A stretch of DNA of 64,000 bases from Diabrotica undecimpunctata (lineage: Eukaryota > Arthropoda > Insecta > Coleoptera > Chrysomelidae), in contig NC_092810.1 of assembly GCF_040954645.1 (NCBI RefSeq), forward strand, positions 13,812,377 through 13,876,376, read 5' to 3'. The notes beneath the pieces were generated by a model. That model searched no databases and had not been told where the DNA came from. It worked only from the letters and a program-made list of their open reading frames with translations. This document shows, one piece after another, positions 9,528-21,547 of the stretch. How positions within the stretch are numbered: the first letter of the stretch is position 1; the number at the start of each line of letters is the position of its first letter. A program made the position numbers and the translations under genes.

Positions 9528-11825
9528 TAGTTTATTTTTATGAACGAGAGAGTAATTAGCATAATTTTAACTGGTAGCTCCGACCACTCTATGGGCGTGC
9601 TCAAGATTAATTGAAAAATTACTTTGAATAATTGTAAAAAATAAATGAATTATTTCAGTGTTATAAAGTGTTATGTGTATGTAAACAAAAGTGACCTCTT
9701 TTATCACACACTATATTAGAACTGACTGGCCTACATTAAAAAGGGTTTTAAAAAATTTACATTTTTTTTAATTTTCAAAAATTAGAAAAGAGAAAAAGAG
9801 TTTTTAAAACCGTCTAAGGTATGTTAAATAGATGAATAAAAATATTAATATAAAACTTACAGCTACTTGTTACAAATCCAAATCAGATTCAGAAGATGAA
9901 CTTTCAGAACCAAGATTTATAATAACTGGCTCGATCATTTTATCAGTAATATTTTCCAGCTTCCACATTTTTTCCTCTTCTTTAATAGTGTGATTTACTG
10001 TCTTTTCCCAGTTTTCAGGTTTTACATTATTTACGGTCTCCAAAAACAACTGTTTAACATCATGAATTTTAAAAGTGGTATTTTTTCTTGAAACTTTACT
10101 ATTTATCTGTGCCCATACCAGTTCAATCGGGTTTAATTCACAATGATATGGTGGAGATCTAAGTACTGTCATTCCACGATTTTTGGCAATTTCATCAATT
10201 TCGTATTTTTTAAATTTTTCTTTATGAAGGGCACACAACGAATAAAGTTCCTTTCTTATAGATCCGGGATGGTACGTAATATTTTTTGAACGTTCTTAGG
10301 AAGAAGATCTATCATTTGTTCGAACCATTCTTGAAAGACATCAGCGTTCATGTCTTCATGGTAGTCACCGGTACGAGTTGATTCAAAAGTTAATAAACCA
10401 CCTTCAACAAAACCGTCTGAACTGCCAATGTGTACTATTATCAGCCTGCGTCCCTTTCCTGATGGCGGGTTTAAACCAGTAGATAAGTTATTTACAAAAG
10501 CGTGCCTTTGACTTGTAACAGTTTCATCCTGCCAAAATTTATTTGGTGTATGACCCTCGTTGATCCCTGTTTCATCAAGATAAAATATTTTTCTTTTTTG
10601 GTTTCTCATTTCCTTTATGGTTCTTAGAAAATGTCTTCTCCATATGACAATATCGCTTCTTTCTAATAAAATAGACTTTCTGGGATTCTTTTTCCAGCGG
10701 AAGCCTATTTCTTTTAAAAGTTTCCATAACGTACTTCGACTCATTTCTGGGTAATCCTTATCATCTCGAACTGAGACAAGAACTTTATCCAATGTTGGAA
10801 ATTCTTGTCTAAAGAAGAATTCATGCACTTTCCGTCGAAGTCCTTCTTTAAAATGATATTCTATTTGAAATTTGGGTTTCCCTGGAGCATTACGTGGCAT
10901 TTGAAAACTACCACATTTCTCTTCTTTAATAACTCTGTAAATCGTAGATTTCCCAACACCAAGTGTACTGCTAACTAACTCAACGGTCTCATCAACACTT
11001 TCACATAAACGTTTGTCTGTAAATGATTTAAAACAATTAAATATTAATGTTTTTTCATTAACTGTTAGAGGACCAATTTTTCGGCGTTTACACGGCACTT
11101 CCAAATTTTCCATAACACTAGTATACACAATAAACTGCACCTTGCAACTGAAGTACCTACTTTTAGTGAACTGTTAAGAATTTTGAATACGCCACTTGGA
11201 CCTTCCTATATACAAAATGGAAAAACCCACTATCACAATTTCTGTGGAATAAGTTTAGAAGGTAATTATCTAGTCAATTACTGTCGTAGATTCCTGGAAT
11301 TAAAGAATTAAATGTTTGATTGTTGAAACCCTTACTTCGTGGAATGCACTCATTTCAGATAAAATAAAACGTTTTATTTTATCTAAAGAATTAAACTTTA
11401 TTTTGCAAATAGGCAAAGAATTAAACTTTATTTTGCAAATAGATAAAATAAAACGTTTTATTTTATCTAAAGAATTAAACTTTATTTTGCAAATAGGTAG
11501 GTACTTATTAAACTTTTATTGGTTATATATAACCAATAAAATAAACATCTTACATTTCTTGCAAATTCATTAGTACCTGTTAACCTCCATCACTCCGACA
11601 CTGGCAACCTTATTTAGGGATTAGTAACCCTCACAACTATTGTATTCTATTCTGCTCCAACCTTTATACCTGGTGGTCATACTTAATTTAAAATTGTTTT
11701 CCTATATACTTCTGTAAACTTGTTGACAAATATCTGTTTTTCATTGAGTCACCCGTATCAACAGTTTAGGGATTTGCATACATAATTTATTGTTTTATTA
11801 CTCTCTCATACATAAAAATACACTA
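9528..11825 (-). mobile_element. DD82E IS630/Tc1/mariner-like transposon, copy 1
   Basis: Terminal inverted repeats of about 31 bp start TAGTTTATTTTTATG at the left and end CATAAAAATACACTA at the right. Both sides carry a TA dinucleotide (9526-9527 and 11826-11827), the target used by this superfamily. The transposase reads on the minus strand. The 5' leader (11363-11545) holds palindromes and direct repeats. The element is near-identical to those at 41976-44323 and 51333-53725, so the family moved fairly recently. It is 2298 bp, shorter than its sisters because of a ~109-bp coding deletion. Confidence 0.9.
9870..11140 (-). pseudogene. DD82E transposase, copy 1, catalytic deletion
   Basis: The N-terminal part (11140 down to 10256) begins best at MENLEVPCKRRK. 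It has a helix-turn-helix (GVGKSTIYRVIKEEK), a second one (MSRSTLWKLLKEIGFRW) and the first catalytic Asp in IFYLDET. At LLPKN the sequence skips about 109 bp present in the other copies, removing VIVMDNASYHSR with the second catalytic Asp and shifting the frame. The C-terminal part (10238-9870) keeps SPPYHCELNPIELVWAQI with the Glu and a Ser/Asp-rich tail. The family length is about 400 residues. Confidence 0.85.
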
Positions 11826-11827
11826 TA

Positions 11828-13115
11828 GTAATTTTTAAATATTTTAATTTTTTTATTACTGTTCCCGACCTATTTGAGACGGATAATAAGTCTATTACTA
11901 TTATTAAAGTTATTACCTAACTATTTCTGCAAAAATCCGAATGTCACCTCTTACATCCAAAAGTGGTTTTTTCACAGATTCGCCTGGTCTATATTATATA
12001 GAATTATTCATATTTCTTTAAATAGTTATCCGTTATATTAGCAATGATTTCATGCCATTAACTAGTTTAATTAACAGAATTTATTGAGAGACTCAAAGGT
12101 AGTTTAAAGTGTTTTTACTCATTAATGTTAACAAACTTTATCGCCAACATTCATATAATGAACTTAATTTCATGAAACAGATTCCTAATGAGTCATCACT
12201 TGAACTATTAGCACAAGCGTAAAAAAACCAGTGACAAATAGCGCGACTATCATTATTGCGCCCATTATTAAGATCATTAAGATGATTTAGATTTACTGAG
12301 AACAGTAATACCAGTAGTTCGGGCTCCGGGGACCGAAAACTTTAACCATAAATATCGTGTCGAGAGCGTTAGACATTATTAATGACTTCTCAGAGGTTAG
12401 AAATAGCAAGAGGTCAGTTCGGGGTGGATTGTAACTTTAAACCAGGTGTTGTTGAGATAACTGAAATGAAGTTAGATTAATATGTGATTTAGTTCATTTC
12501 GCTTGAGAGATTTATGATTGCGGATCGAAGTTTAGGTCTTCTAATTAAATCTGAGAACCGTCCAATTTCTTTATTTTTTAACCGTTTCACTGCAACCGTC
12601 TCTGCACGTTTTTCGTATACCGGTACGACCGTTTTTGTGGCAATCGTGCTCGTATTCGGATGATTTTCGCTGGAGTGCGAACAATTATTATATTGTCTAC
12701 GCGTATTTTTAACTTGAATATTAAAATATTATTGGAATAAATTATAATTAACTGCAACATTTATTCATTGAATTTATTGGTTATGTTTAGCAATAATTAA
12801 TAAAAAAATCTGTAATTGAAACATTTATTTCAACAAACGTACGCAATTGTGCGTTCCTTTAAAACATGTAATCATTTATCATCTACCTAGTGTCTTATAA
12901 ATTATAACGGAACGGAACAGTAGACACTTCGGAAAAATTGGACAGGTTTGGGTGAGGTTATGTTATGTCGATGAGCAGCTTCGAATGTTCACCCTGCTAT
13001 GATAAATAAATTATATGTAACCGTTTTATGAATAAATAAATAGTTACGTTTTATTAGTCTGTGCTTTATTAAATACACAACACTAACCTCATTATGTAGC
13101 TAGTTCCAACTTCTA
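11828..13115. other. spacer, no gene seen
   Basis: AT-rich, with a few GC-richer patches (12310-12350 and 12590-12670) but no recognisable protein, terminal repeat or RNA gene. Confidence 0.4.
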
Positions 13116-13130
13116 TATAGACGTCTGTCA

Positions 13131-13165
13131 CTGATGATGATCCGATAGGATCGAAAACGTTCTGA
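13131..13165 (+). other. hammerhead-like RNA motif, locus 1
   Basis: CTGATGAT at 13131-13138 is followed by a perfect 5-bp stem GATCC/GGATC with loop GATA, then GAAA at 13153-13156 and ACGTTCTGAA. The same frame of fixed motifs with a different stem sequence occurs at 49749-49783. The core recalls a hammerhead ribozyme (CUGAUGA, stem II, GAAA) but has an extra U before stem II, and I could not pair a convincing stem III. Confidence 0.45.
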
Positions 13166-13229
13166 ATTTTGGATAGTTTTTAAAAGTTTTATTAAATTTA
13201 CAAAAGTTTACTTCATTATAAGTTTTTTA

Positions 13230-14956
13230 TATAAGAGCGAGTCATTGAAAACAAAAAGGCTGGGAGTTCAAAAAATCATCAAAATTAAAGACGCCAACAA
13301 TAAGGAGGAGAAGGACAAATATAAAATAACAAATATTATCGAAGACTTCTACACATCCTTGTACAGCTCGCAAGGCCAGCCTAATTAAACAACAAAGGAG
13401 AACGTCAAAAGAAAAATAAAAAACGTGGGATCAGAAGTACTACCAAATATAAAGGGATTCGAAATAGAAAGAGCTTTAAAAGAGCTAAAAAATAATAAAG
13501 CTCCAGGACACGACGATATAATTGCCGAGCTCTTGAAAACAAGCAAGACATCAACAATCCTTGTACCAACAGAGCTATTTAATAGATGTCTCCATAATAG
13601 CAAGATCCCTAAAGACTGGAACGAGAGTCTAGTAATACTCTTACACAAAAAAGGGGACAAATGTGATCTACAGAATTATAGACCTATATCGTTGCTCAGT
13701 CAAGTATACAAACTATTTATGAGAATTATTAACAACCGGTTAACCTACAAAATGGACAATAACCAACCGGTTGAACAGGCTGGCTTCCGCGAAGGATATA
13801 GTACTTCAGACCATCTGCTGACAATGAGAACATTGATAGAGAAGGCAAATAAATACCAACTACCCGTATTTCTTGCCTTCGTCGACTATGAAAAGTCGTT
13901 TGATAGTATCGAGATGTGGGCCATAGAACAAGCTATTAATAATTGTAGAATAGATTCGAGATATAGGCAACTAATACATAATATATATATGAAAATGCAA
14001 CTATGATAGTACAACTAGACGAAAATACAAATCATATTCCTATTAAGAGAGGAGTGAGACAAGGAGACGTAATATCGCCAAAGCTTTTCAACCTAGCCCT
14101 AGAAGACGTCTGCAAAACTTCAAGTTGGTCAACCTATGCCATTAACGTTAATGGCAACAAGTTAAACCACCTCAGATTCGCTGACGACATAGTGATTAGA
14201 GCGAGCACATTCGAGGAACTGCAAATTATGATGGGGGAACTAGCAGCCAGCTCCCAATACGTTGGCCTAAAAACGAATATGAAAAAAAAACAAAAAATAA
14301 TGACAAACACAGATGACCCCAGACGTATAACTATAAATGGCAGTGAGAACAAATCCAGGAATATATCTACCTAGGCTAAATCCTGAGACTTGACAAAGAG
14401 AACCAAAGTGCGGAAATTACTAGAAGAGCAAGACTAGCATGGGCAGGATTTGGAAAACTTAGTTGGATACTTAATAACCGCAAAATACCCCAATACTTGA
14501 GAAGCAAAGTGTTCAACCAATGCATCCTTCCTATCATGACATATGGATGTCAAACCTGGACCCCAACCAAGGCAAACATGAATAAACTAGCCACAACAGA
14601 AAGAACAATAGAAAGAGCAATGTTAGGTATAAGACTGTCAGATAAAAAGAGGAACGACTGGGTAAGATCCAAAACAAAAGTCGAGGACATAGCAATAAAA
14701 ATTGCCAAACTTAAATGTAGCTTCGCGGGCCACACTGCTAGACAAAAAGACCAACGTTGGAAAACTACAATACAACATTGGAGTCCTTACGAAAGTAAAC
14801 GACCAAGAGAAAGACCACAGATGAGATGGGTTGATGATATTAAAAGAATAGCCGGAACAAATTGGAAATATGTTGCTCAGGATAGAGACCGATGGAAGGA
14901 GTTGGAAGAGGCTTATGTCCAAACATGGACGACAGACGGCTAGGATGAAGAAGAAG
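13230..14956 (+). mobile_element. LINE insertion, 5'-truncated, GAA-tailed
   Basis: The flanks are ATAAGTTTTTTA (13218-13229) and ATAAGTTTTTTTA (14957-14969), a 12-13-bp target duplication differing only by one T. The 3' tail is a short GAAGAAGAAG run, the usual end of this LINE type. The inserted DNA is reverse-transcriptase coding sequence throughout. It landed just downstream of the hammerhead-like motif at 13131. Confidence 0.8.
13235..14943 (+). pseudogene. LINE endonuclease-reverse transcriptase, C-terminal two thirds
   Basis: Upstream of the first ATG the frame already reads IIKIKDANNKEEKDKYKITN and IIEDFYTSLYSSQ. Next come LKNNKAPGHDDIIAELLK, ILLHKKGDKCDLQNYRPISL, FLAFVDYEKSFDSIE, KRGVRQGDVISPKLF and the FADDIVI palm box (about 14175). 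The thumb (QCILPIMTYGCQTWT) and a C-terminal WSPYESKRPRERPQMRWVDD follow. One frameshift lies in the TATATATATATG run near 13990, another near 14370. A stop after QENVYLG-like positions at 14372 ends the palm frame. No endonuclease domain remains. Related to the copy at 44933-46272. Confidence 0.85.
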
Positions 14957-14969
14957 ATAAGTTTTTTTA

Positions 14970-15403
14970 AACTATGGTTTACAGATAACCACTGGAAATT
15001 TTCCCTTTTATATTATATTCATTACTTTAATCACTTGTTTATTTACTGTTCTACTATCTAGTTGCTACTAGTTTTCATACTTATCTAAGGTTTATTATTT
15101 GAAAATTATTTATTTTTTAAGTATTTATGAATAAAACCGGATTTTATCAGATTCATTACTTAATTATAATGAAAAGAAATAACATCTTTACTAAAATAAA
15201 GTTATAATTAAAGTGCAAACAAAATAATAACAGGTTCTTCCTACCAGTAATTCTTGAACTAAAAGGACAATACAAAATATGTTATTTTCTTTAGAACAAA
15301 TTAACAAATTATTTCAACTGTAATAAAGAATAATAAAAACTCTGTATTATTTTTTCTTGTTTACCAATTTTAAGATAAAAATCTTTTACTTAAATGTACT
15401 TAC
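14970..15403. other. AT-rich spacer next to the host exon
   Basis: Presumed intron 3' of the exon at 15404-15537 (minus strand). No repeat or coding signal recognised. Confidence 0.4.
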
Positions 15404-15537
15404 CGGTTTTCCATTTAGAAGCCATGTGATGTTGGCAGGCGGATATGAAGACGGGGCTGAACAATTTCCCTTCAACCTGTATCCTGTGTCTAAGATTTCT
15501 TTGTCCATTCTAAGTATGGGATCTTCTGCAGGGACAT
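15404..15537 (-). CDS. host exon, Ig-like domain (Beat-family-like)
   Basis: A 134-bp exon with a good acceptor on the minus strand (a T-run then TAG before 15537) and a consensus donor GTAAGT immediately after 15404. It begins with the last two bases of a codon and ends in phase 0. The 44 codons read VPAEDPILRMDKEILDTG, then YRLKGNCSAPSSYPPANITW and LLNGKP. That is the first half of an immunoglobulin-like domain: the B-strand Cys (NC) and C-strand Trp (ITW) are correctly spaced, with an N-glycosylation motif NIT. The pattern LKGNCSAPSS...P.ANITW resembles insect beaten-path (Beat) proteins, secreted or membrane adhesion proteins of motor axons, whose genes have very long introns. I see no other exon of this gene in the window. 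Confidence 0.6.
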
Positions 15538-15539
15538 CT

Positions 15540-16629
15540 AAAAAAATGAATTTAACGTAATAAAAAATTCAACATATTAAATAATTCACAACAATTTAAT
15601 AATTGAGTAATTATTGTATAGCGTTTATTTTAATGGAATCCTTTTATTAAATTTATAAGGATGTTCGTAGAATCTTAGAATAGAAGTTTCTTATATCAAC
15701 AAATTGATATTATATTGTATTGTTCATATTCTACAAGTACTAAATGCAAACTTTTTTTGACTTCATCCTATCAAGCCAAACGATGGCTTCAAAAGTCAGA
15801 TACATGCTTTTTTTTTGGTATTCAATCATTGTTATGGATACAAAAAAAATTACAAGGAAGTGTAAAACTTCTTATGGAATTACAGTACTGTGCTAATTAA
15901 TGGAATCATAGGCTGCTTTAATGAAAAAACAGTTTATTGAGAAAAAAATTTTGTTTTGACAAAACTGTAAAGGTAAACTTTATATCGTTTTTGTCGGCAA
16001 GATTATTAGATCACTCTGGGTAAGGCCGGCCGCTGTTAAAGGCGTGTCCTTTTTTTGTCATGGAAATATAGTATAAAGTGACACTAGCAGTTAAATGTGT
16101 AGAATTGAGCAGTCAATGGTTGCAGTTTAAGTGAGGTTCCAGGAGGTGAGGAACAAGAATCGTTGTTTCCATCCTCGTTTTCCTCGTTTTGTTTCTTCCT
16201 GGTTGCCATCCCAGGCTTTTTTTCAGTTTGGAGATGAATTTGTTCATGTTCAGGAGATTTTCAATCCAGTTTCTGCCCCCAGAGGTTTTAATGGATCCAG
16301 TTTCCGACCCCAGACATGCGAAGTGAAATTTGGTGAAATAAAAAAAATAATTTTTTATTTGCAATAATTTTTTTATTTGCCACAGTTTATAGCTCAGTAA
16401 CATTTGTAAGTTTTTGTGACATATTCCGAATTTGTAAGTTTGAACACATTTAAGTTTTCTTTGTTATTTTTGGTATAAATCTCTGTAACTACTAATACAG
16501 TAATTTTTGTGCCATCTGTATTTTTGTAACTGTTTGTGGTGACACAACAATAAATGTTTAATTTATCTCTGTGAACCATTTTGTTTGTTTTAGAAAAGAC
16601 TCCTAACCATTGTTTGTGTTCTTTATTTT
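15540..16629. other. spacer, presumed intron, no gene seen
   Basis: Lies 5' of the host exon on the minus strand. A GC-richer stretch at 16020-16340 has open frames on both strands without recognisable motifs; I leave it unassigned. The remainder is AT-rich. Confidence 0.4.
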
Positions 16630-16960
16630 AGGAAAGAAGAACCTATTTTTTACTTTTTCCAGCAATATTAGGATTCTTTGAAGCGGCGTCCTTATTTCAA
16701 ATAGCTAGAGGTCTTTCTTGTTGTTTTTATTTGCCCTTTTGGTCTAGGAGATTTATGTAAATATCCATTTGTTTCATTGTTTGTAGTTGCCCCAATCCAA
16801 CCCCCTTGCCATTCACTTATCCACTACCCAGCTCTCCAAATAAGCTCAGCACAGTATCGTTTATTTTACTTGCCCTATCTCCACCCCAGTAACTTCTGTC
16901 CCAATTTTCAAACCCCCTATAATTGTACCCGATGTGGTAGGCAAAAATATTTCGTTACAA
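16630..16960 (+). repeat. unassigned ~320-bp interspersed repeat, copy C
   Basis: More diverged third copy of the repeats at 2493 and 9049. Conserved blocks include CCAGCTCTCCAA, ACTTCTGTCCCAATTTTCAA, CCCCTATAA and GATGTGGTAGGCAA. Same orientation as the other two. Confidence 0.65.
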
Positions 16961-18045
16961 GGATATGGCCCAAAGTCCCGAGAATTGATAAAATAGTTCG
17001 GTAATAGAAGCGCCAAAGGTAAAAAAATAATAAATTTAGATGGCACAAAACAAAAAAAAGTGTTTTTAAAGGCAAAATATCTGAAAAAGAACACGAATAA
17101 AGTAGAGAAATATATAAGGAACATCTAGTATCCCAAGTAGATTTTCACACAAAGTGATTTATTTTAACTTTTATATGCTGTAATAGCTATCTTATTGTGT
17201 TTAATAAATTTTTTGAGCGATATCAAACTAGAAGATTTTAATTAATTAGTTAATATTATAAATAAAGAATCACAAAGTTCGTTTTTAATATAATAGTCGT
17301 TATTGGAGAGGAAGTTGAAAACATTTCGCTGAATAATAATTCTTAGAAACGACCTTTCGATGATTTACGAATTTGTTTTTCTATTCCAATAAAAGGAAGA
17401 CGTTATTTTTCAACACCGATTAAGCCAAAGAAGCAGACAGAGGTTCTCGTGTTATTTTGGTCATAAATAATTTAGAGAGATTCCCGCAGCGAAGACGCGG
17501 TTAGTAAATTATAGAAATTGTATAGAAAATAGGTTATCGAAATTTAAAAGTGATTTTTAGATAAAAATCGAAATTACCCTAATCGCGTTTGACTTGATGG
17601 AGCAGTTTACAAAGTAATGCTTGTACTTTGCAAATTAGTTCAAGAAGTTTGTGTTTATCACCTTCGCTATTTAGCCGTTGCTATTTTTTCAACTGCATCC
17701 GTGACTCCTGTTCTTCTTCTTATTTTTAGGTTTGGTATATTATCTCTAGTGTCAAGAATTTTTGGTACCAGGATAATATCCCAGCACTACTTGATTAGCG
17801 AAATACCAAACCAAGACTAAAATCTCCCTTCTTACGCATTCTCGATGCCGGTAAAAAATTCTCTCAGCTAGGCACCTTTAAGCTACTTTTGTCAATGTAA
17901 ATTAATAATTGGATTATGTTTAATTGTTCATTCTACTCGAAGATTTTGAGACGCAAATCAAAAGTGTTTAATAGCGACTTATAAGACAGATGGATACAAA
18001 TTAAAAAAAAAAACGAGTAAATAAACATTTAGAGTAGGGTAGTTG
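16961..18045. other. spacer, no gene seen
   Basis: AT-rich. A 67-codon open frame at 17617-17820 (plus) is hydrophobic and without family signal. No terminal repeats found. Confidence 0.4.
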
Positions 18046-18405
18046 GGGGTAAAAACACGTACAAAAGGGGGCAAAAGAACGCACTTTATTTAAATTTGCC
18101 GCTAATATCCAGTTTGAACCAATTTTAGTTACAAATGTTTGGCAACAGTGTGCCATATGTGTGGTTCCAAGTTTAAAGCTGATTCAAGGCGTTGTTTACA
18201 AAATATGGGGTAAATATTATTTTAATTATTACACTGTAATATTGGCATAACACAATTAATTTGTGATAAAATCAAATTGGCATTTTAGCTAAATTAGTTT
18301 ATTCGGGTGTTTTTTTGGCTTGATTGTGGGTTATTATGTTAAGAGTTTTAGATTGAGGTTAGGTTCTTAAAATCTCAACAGATGGTTTTGACAGTGTTGC
18401 CGAAC

Positions 18406-18461
18406 GGGGCAAAAATACGCGGGAGTTATGGAGCAAAACTACGAATGCGTATTTTTGCCCC
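18406..18461. repeat. 15-bp perfect inverted repeat (hairpin)
   Basis: GGGGCAAAAATACGC at 18406-18420 is exactly complementary to GCGTATTTTTGCCCC at 18447-18461, with a 26-base loop. It lies in the 5' non-coding part of the pogo-like element and could be a transposase-binding or fold-back feature. Confidence 0.8.
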
Positions 18462-19359
18462 ATTATCATACATTCATTTTGTTGGTACCAATTTTGAAAT
18501 TAAATATTCAATTCATCTAAATCTTGGTTTCTGTTTTCCAGAAAGTACAAAAGAAAATCGGAGCGCAAGCCTTTGATAAAAGTTATTTTGTGCGAAGTTC
18601 GTGAACTAATTAATAATGGCGTTTCTATACGTCAGACACCAATAGCTGTGAGATTTCATGAAGCGACACCACGGCAAAAGTTGAAAAAAGGAACTGGTGT
18701 CCTGTCTTTAGGCACATTTAAAGCAGTTCTAACCAAGATCCAAGAAAACGAAATAGTTCAGCATTGCAAAGAACTTGACAAATGATTTTATGGAATGACG
18801 ATAAAGTCATTGCGTTTTTTAATTTACTCTAATTGTGTATTGAGGATTAATTTTCACCTGTAAATTAGTTGGCTGGTCGGGACTTTACTAGATCTTTCAT
18901 GAAAACGAACCTACTTTACGAGTTCTACGAAAAACAAGTATTGCTGGAACCATGGGCTTCAATAGAGTGCAACTTGCTCAGGATTTTGAAATTTTGGAGA
19001 AAACTATAAAAAAAATATAAATCATCTTCCAACCGTATTTATACCGTCGATGAAACAGGCATTCAGACAGTACCAAACTATCTGCCCAAACATGTTGCCC
19101 TAGTTGGAAAGAGAGATGTAGCAAAAGCTGTAGTTGCCGAGCAAAGACAACCTGAGCTGTTTGCTGTATGAGTGAAACGGGTCACCATGTCCCACCAGTT
19201 TCCTTATTTGCTCGAAAATAAATGAATCTTCTTCTAATCAAAGACGGACCTATTGCCTGCGATAAGACTGTTACTGATAGTGGTTACATGAACGTTCCCG
19301 CGTTTATCAAGTACTTGAAGCATTTAAAAAGAATACAGAGAAAAAATCGATAATGACAG

Positions 19360-20440
19360 CTACGTCAAAATTGGCCTGATAATACTTCAGTATGTTTATA
19401 AGCCGTCAAAGCATTTGCATTTAAGTTTTATACATACAACAAAAGTTATTCGCAATGGAATTTAAACGTAATAGTGTGATTGCCTTATATTTGGCTGGAA
19501 AATCACAATCAGCTATTGTTCGTCAGCTCAAACACCTCAAAGTGAATAAAATGTTTGTGTATCGCACCATAACTCGTTATACTGATACTGGTAGCATTGC
19601 CAAACGCTATGGTGGTGGACGAAAAAAAACAGCAACATCATCTGAAATGGTTCGGAAACTAAAGGCTCGACCTGAGGGAAATCCACGTCGTAGTGGTAAT
19701 CCAATGGCGAAAGAACTGAAAATATCCAGCGAAGCATGCAGCGAATATTGAAAAAGGAGCTCAAGGTCAAGTCTTACAAGTTCCAAAAAGCACACAATCT
19801 TACACCAAAGCAAACAAAGTTCGACAAAAAGCGAACGTGGCGAATTTTCGAACATAGTGTTCTCTGCTGAGAAAAATTTCCCTATTGAGCAGTTCATAAG
19901 CAGCTCATACGACAGTTTGAGCTTACGAACGGCCACCGGAAGTAATTTCCCATCTAAAGTAATGGTATGGGCAGCTGTAACCGTCGATGGACGCTCTACA
20001 ATCGTTTTTATTGAACCTGGTGTCAAAGTCAATGCAACTTATTGGTTGTAGACCATGGACGTTCCAACAAGACTCGGCACCGTTTCATAAAGCTAGTGTG
20101 AACCAAGAATGGTTAAAGAACTATGTTCCACACTTCATTTTATCCACACAATGGCTTTTAAATTCGCCAGACGCAAATCCGATGGACTATTCCATCTAGT
20201 CAATTTTGGAGAGCAAGGTGAGGACTAAAAAATATGCCAGTATGGATGCGCTGAAGAAAGCAATTATACGGGAATGGGCCAAAATACCAGAAGATCAGCA
20301 GCATGCAACTCGTTTTTTGATCGTTTAAAGGCCATAGTCAAGGCAAAAGGTGGCCACATCAAGCTAAAGTGAGTGGATTTTGAAATTATGATTATTTTCA
20401 CACATTTTTGTCATTTGAATCAATAAAAAATAATTTCACA
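19360..20440 (+). mobile_element. mariner/Tc1-like relic inserted in pogo-like element
   Basis: Interrupts the pogo-like frame between YLKHLKRIQ (about 19335) and the region before 20570. I could not pair terminal inverted repeats or a TA duplication, so the limits are estimates from where pogo homology stops and resumes. The interior is one decayed mariner-type gene. Confidence 0.6.
19455..20370 (+). pseudogene. mariner-type transposase remnant
   Basis: Starts MEFKRNSVIALYLAGKSQSA with the paired-type HTH (VYRTITRYTDTGSIAKRYGG) and the basic linker RKKTATSSEMVRKLKARPEG. After deletions and shifts it gives FSAEKNFPIEQF, where the usual first catalytic Asp is replaced by Ala, then VMVWAAVTVDGRSTIVFIEP, WTFQQDSAPFHKASVNQEWL with the second Asp, and NSPDANPMDYSI with the third, then AKGGHIKLK. 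Roughly 300 of ~340 residues can be followed across frames, but the first Asp is missing and stops are present. Confidence 0.85.
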
Positions 20441-21179
20441 CAAAAAAATTATGGTCGTTTGAAGAGGAGTCTGCCACCACATAGACCCAGCCACTCGATC
20501 GCGCCTATTAAGAGAGCGTCGCTGACAGCTGTACCAGTTCTCATCGAGGACAGGTTCTCTCAATTTACCATATGGCTAGTATCTTTTCCACAGCATTTGC
20601 AAAAACTGCCACTGTAGATATAGCAAGAGAGGGCTTTTGTTCTACAGGAATCTACCCACTAGATAAATATATTTTTTCGGATGCAGATTTTATGCCAGAG
20701 GAAGTAACAGAGCAAGATTTAGGTGAAGATTCAGACGATGAAGGTCATTATTTTATCCCGTGTCAGCAAGAAAAAGAATAATTTGTTACTGATGCGATAG
20801 AGCTTCAGCTGTCATCAAAATCGAAAGTCAGAATTTCTGTACCTGGTCCTTCAAATATTGAAAAAGAAACTGGTACTGACACGAAAGAGCCCCGGCCGTT
20901 ATCAAAATCAGAGCAGTCAATAATTTTACCTTCAGACATTATTCTCTTTCCAAAAATTAAGATAAAAAAGAAAACGAACCAGGAAAAGTTTGAAGTTAAC
21001 CCTATTAACATGGACACCTAATAAGGAGCGGTTTGTAGGAGAACATGAAAAAAGAAAGAAACAGAAAAAGAGAAGGAGAGGAAAGCATTACTGAAAAATC
21101 AAAAGATTAAATCTCAAAGTGCTGAAGTTCGTGTTGCCAAAAGGAAAGTTTTCGACGAACTAACATCTGATGAATCAGT

Positions 21180-21547
21180 CTTCTTCTTCAAGTGCCATCT
21201 CCGCGGCGGAGGTCGGCAATCATCATAGCTATTCGGACTTTTGAGACGGCTGCTCTGAAAAGTCCATTTGATGTACATCCGTACCACTCTCTCAGGTTGC
21301 GCAGCCATGACATTCTACGCCTCCCTATGCTTCTCTTTCCTTGGATCTTTCCCTGCATAATCAGTTGGAGCAAGGTGTATTTCTCTCTAGGTGTAATATG
21401 TCCGAGATATTCTAATTTTCTTGTTTTTATTGAATTTAAAATTTCCATTTCTTTGTTCATCCTTCCCAGAACCTCTTTTTTTGTGACGTGTTCTGTCCAT
21501 GATATTTTCAGAATTCTTCTGTACACCCACAGCTCAAATGATACTGA
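21180..21547 (-). pseudogene. LINE 3' fragment with 12-bp target duplication
   Basis: Both sides carry TGATGAATCAGT (21168-21179 and 21548-21559). Inside, the minus strand reads ELWVYRRILKISWTEHVTKK, KTRKLEYLGHITPREKYTL, MQGKIQGKRSIGRRRMSWL and SKVRIAMMIADLRRGDGT, the C-terminus of an insect reverse transcriptase, with a GAAGAAGAAG tail. The copy is only 368 bp: a strongly 5'-truncated insertion that cut the last exon-like part of the pogo-like gene. Confidence 0.9.
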
